From: Butyriboletus loyo
Taxonomy: Eukaryota > Basidiomycota > Agaricomycetes > Boletales > Boletaceae
DNA: 27,009 nucleotides
NCBI GenBank assembly: GCA_038093515.1
Contig: JBBPSI010000294.1
Span: 1 to 27,009 of the forward strand
Reading direction: 5' to 3'
The notes under the pieces were generated by a model. The model was given only the letters and a program-made list of their open reading frames with translations, did not search any database and was not told the origin of the DNA. Positions within the stretch are counted from its first letter, which is position 1, and every line of letters begins with the position of its first letter. Made by a program: the position numbers and the translations under genes. This document shows, one piece after another, positions 26,901 to 27,009 of this stretch.

Positions 26901-27009
26901 TATGCACAGAAGGTCATAAAATGATTCAAGCTTGAAAATGCAAAGCCTGCATGCACACCTCTTCCTTCTGGTTATAATCCTTCACCATCAACCACCAAAG
27001 TATTGCCAT
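23921..27009 (+). pseudogene. pol: Ty1/copia Pol: integrase C-half and reverse transcriptase, multiply broken
   Basis: The integrase end shows SVPHTPQQNKHAEQFNRTIL (catalytic Glu region), LPKVFWQDMTKTSLHIYN and FGCHTYIFIKKE. A Pro/His/Asp-rich linker fills 25286-26080. The reverse transcriptase begins WKWL-type (ERSKWLTTMGEEYKL, VWDLVDLPKG), then [50 protein letters not shown] and AIYGLKQA. The active-site box YIDDALFMG is at about 26730. Frame changes occur near 26290 and 26480. TGA codons at 24335, 25968, 26244, 26313, 26580 and 26922 interrupt it, each at a likely arginine. The reading crosses the LTR B insertion in frame once the LTR and one TSD copy are ignored. Confidence 0.9.
24460..25280 (-). 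repeat. Solo LTR family B, copy 4, reverse (821 bp), inside copia
   Basis: It begins TGTTACGCTGATAGC and ends ACTGTAACA on the + strand, with a perfect TSD GATGA at 24455-24459 and 25281-25285. It carries the dyad GCACAG-N6-CTGTGC near 24750 and paired E-boxes (CACGTGCTAGTCACGTGA near 25008). It keeps many CpG sites and is among the less decayed B copies. Confidence 0.95.

Larger units (their letters stand above)
23918..27009 (+). mobile_element. Ty1/copia retrotransposon, internal part, runs off the window
   Basis: The second half of integrase, the integrase-RT linker and the reverse transcriptase are present in the order integrase before RT, which defines copia. The 5' part ends at Tc1 element 2 and the 3' part is outside the window. 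A solo LTR B interrupts it. Confidence 0.9.

Noticed and set aside
1..27009. Classical RIP as the source of mutations
   Set aside because: RIP at CpA should give many TAA and TAG stops from CAA, CAG and TGG; the stops seen are almost only TGA at probable CGA codons.

Overview
This window is a fungal transposon graveyard, most likely from a basidiomycete (Agaricomycete-type) genome. The evidence is the mix of chromodomain Ty3/gypsy, Ty1/copia, Tc1-type DNA transposons and a LINE, together with a relic that looks like a FunK1 (fungal-type) protein kinase, a family common in that group. The species cannot be named from the sequence. I found no intact host gene, tRNA, rRNA or CRISPR array. Almost every base can be assigned to a mobile element or its remains, and most insertions can be peeled off by their target-site duplications (TSDs).

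Layout. 1-1898: 3' end of a chromodomain gypsy element (LTR family A). 2246-3010: FunK1-like kinase relic that starts in an inverted duplication. About 3098-3350: truncated 5' LTR of family A with its primer site. About 3780-5156: LINE ORF1 relic. 5157-12571: nearly complete gypsy element with family D LTRs, carrying gag, a broken pol and an extra zinc-knuckle ORF; a solo LTR A (9138-9647) splits pol. 12572-13145: third gypsy fragment. 13146-18313: reverse LTR A split by a Tc1 transposon (13496-18222), which is itself hit by solo LTRs C, B and B; the second B is hit by another solo LTR A. 18314-20061: two abutting LINE fragments. 20062-23917: second Tc1 transposon, hit by a reverse LTR A (itself hit by LTRs D and E) and by a solo LTR B. 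23918-27009: copia pol, hit by another solo LTR B and running off the window.

Shared features. (i) In the two LTR families where the junction is present (A and D), the primer-binding site lies 2 nt after the LTR and is complementary to LTR sequence 32 nt downstream of the TATA box. This is the arrangement expected for Tf1/sushi-type self-priming. (ii) Five otherwise different LTR families carry the same TGGTCTGTGC promoter motif, often as a dyad GCACAG-N6-CTGTGC. (iii) Premature stops are almost all TGA at positions that read best as CGA arginine, which points to CpG deamination rather than classical RIP. (iv) Both Tc1 elements have about 0.2-kb inverted termini holding two mirrored 19-20 bp boxes, and each is about 1.59 kb once insertions are removed.

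How the parts relate. Family A is both the host of the first Tc1 and the innermost insertion inside it, so it was active over a long period. Most LTRs are solo. Three junctions cannot be explained by simple insertion and imply deletion or ectopic recombination between repeats.
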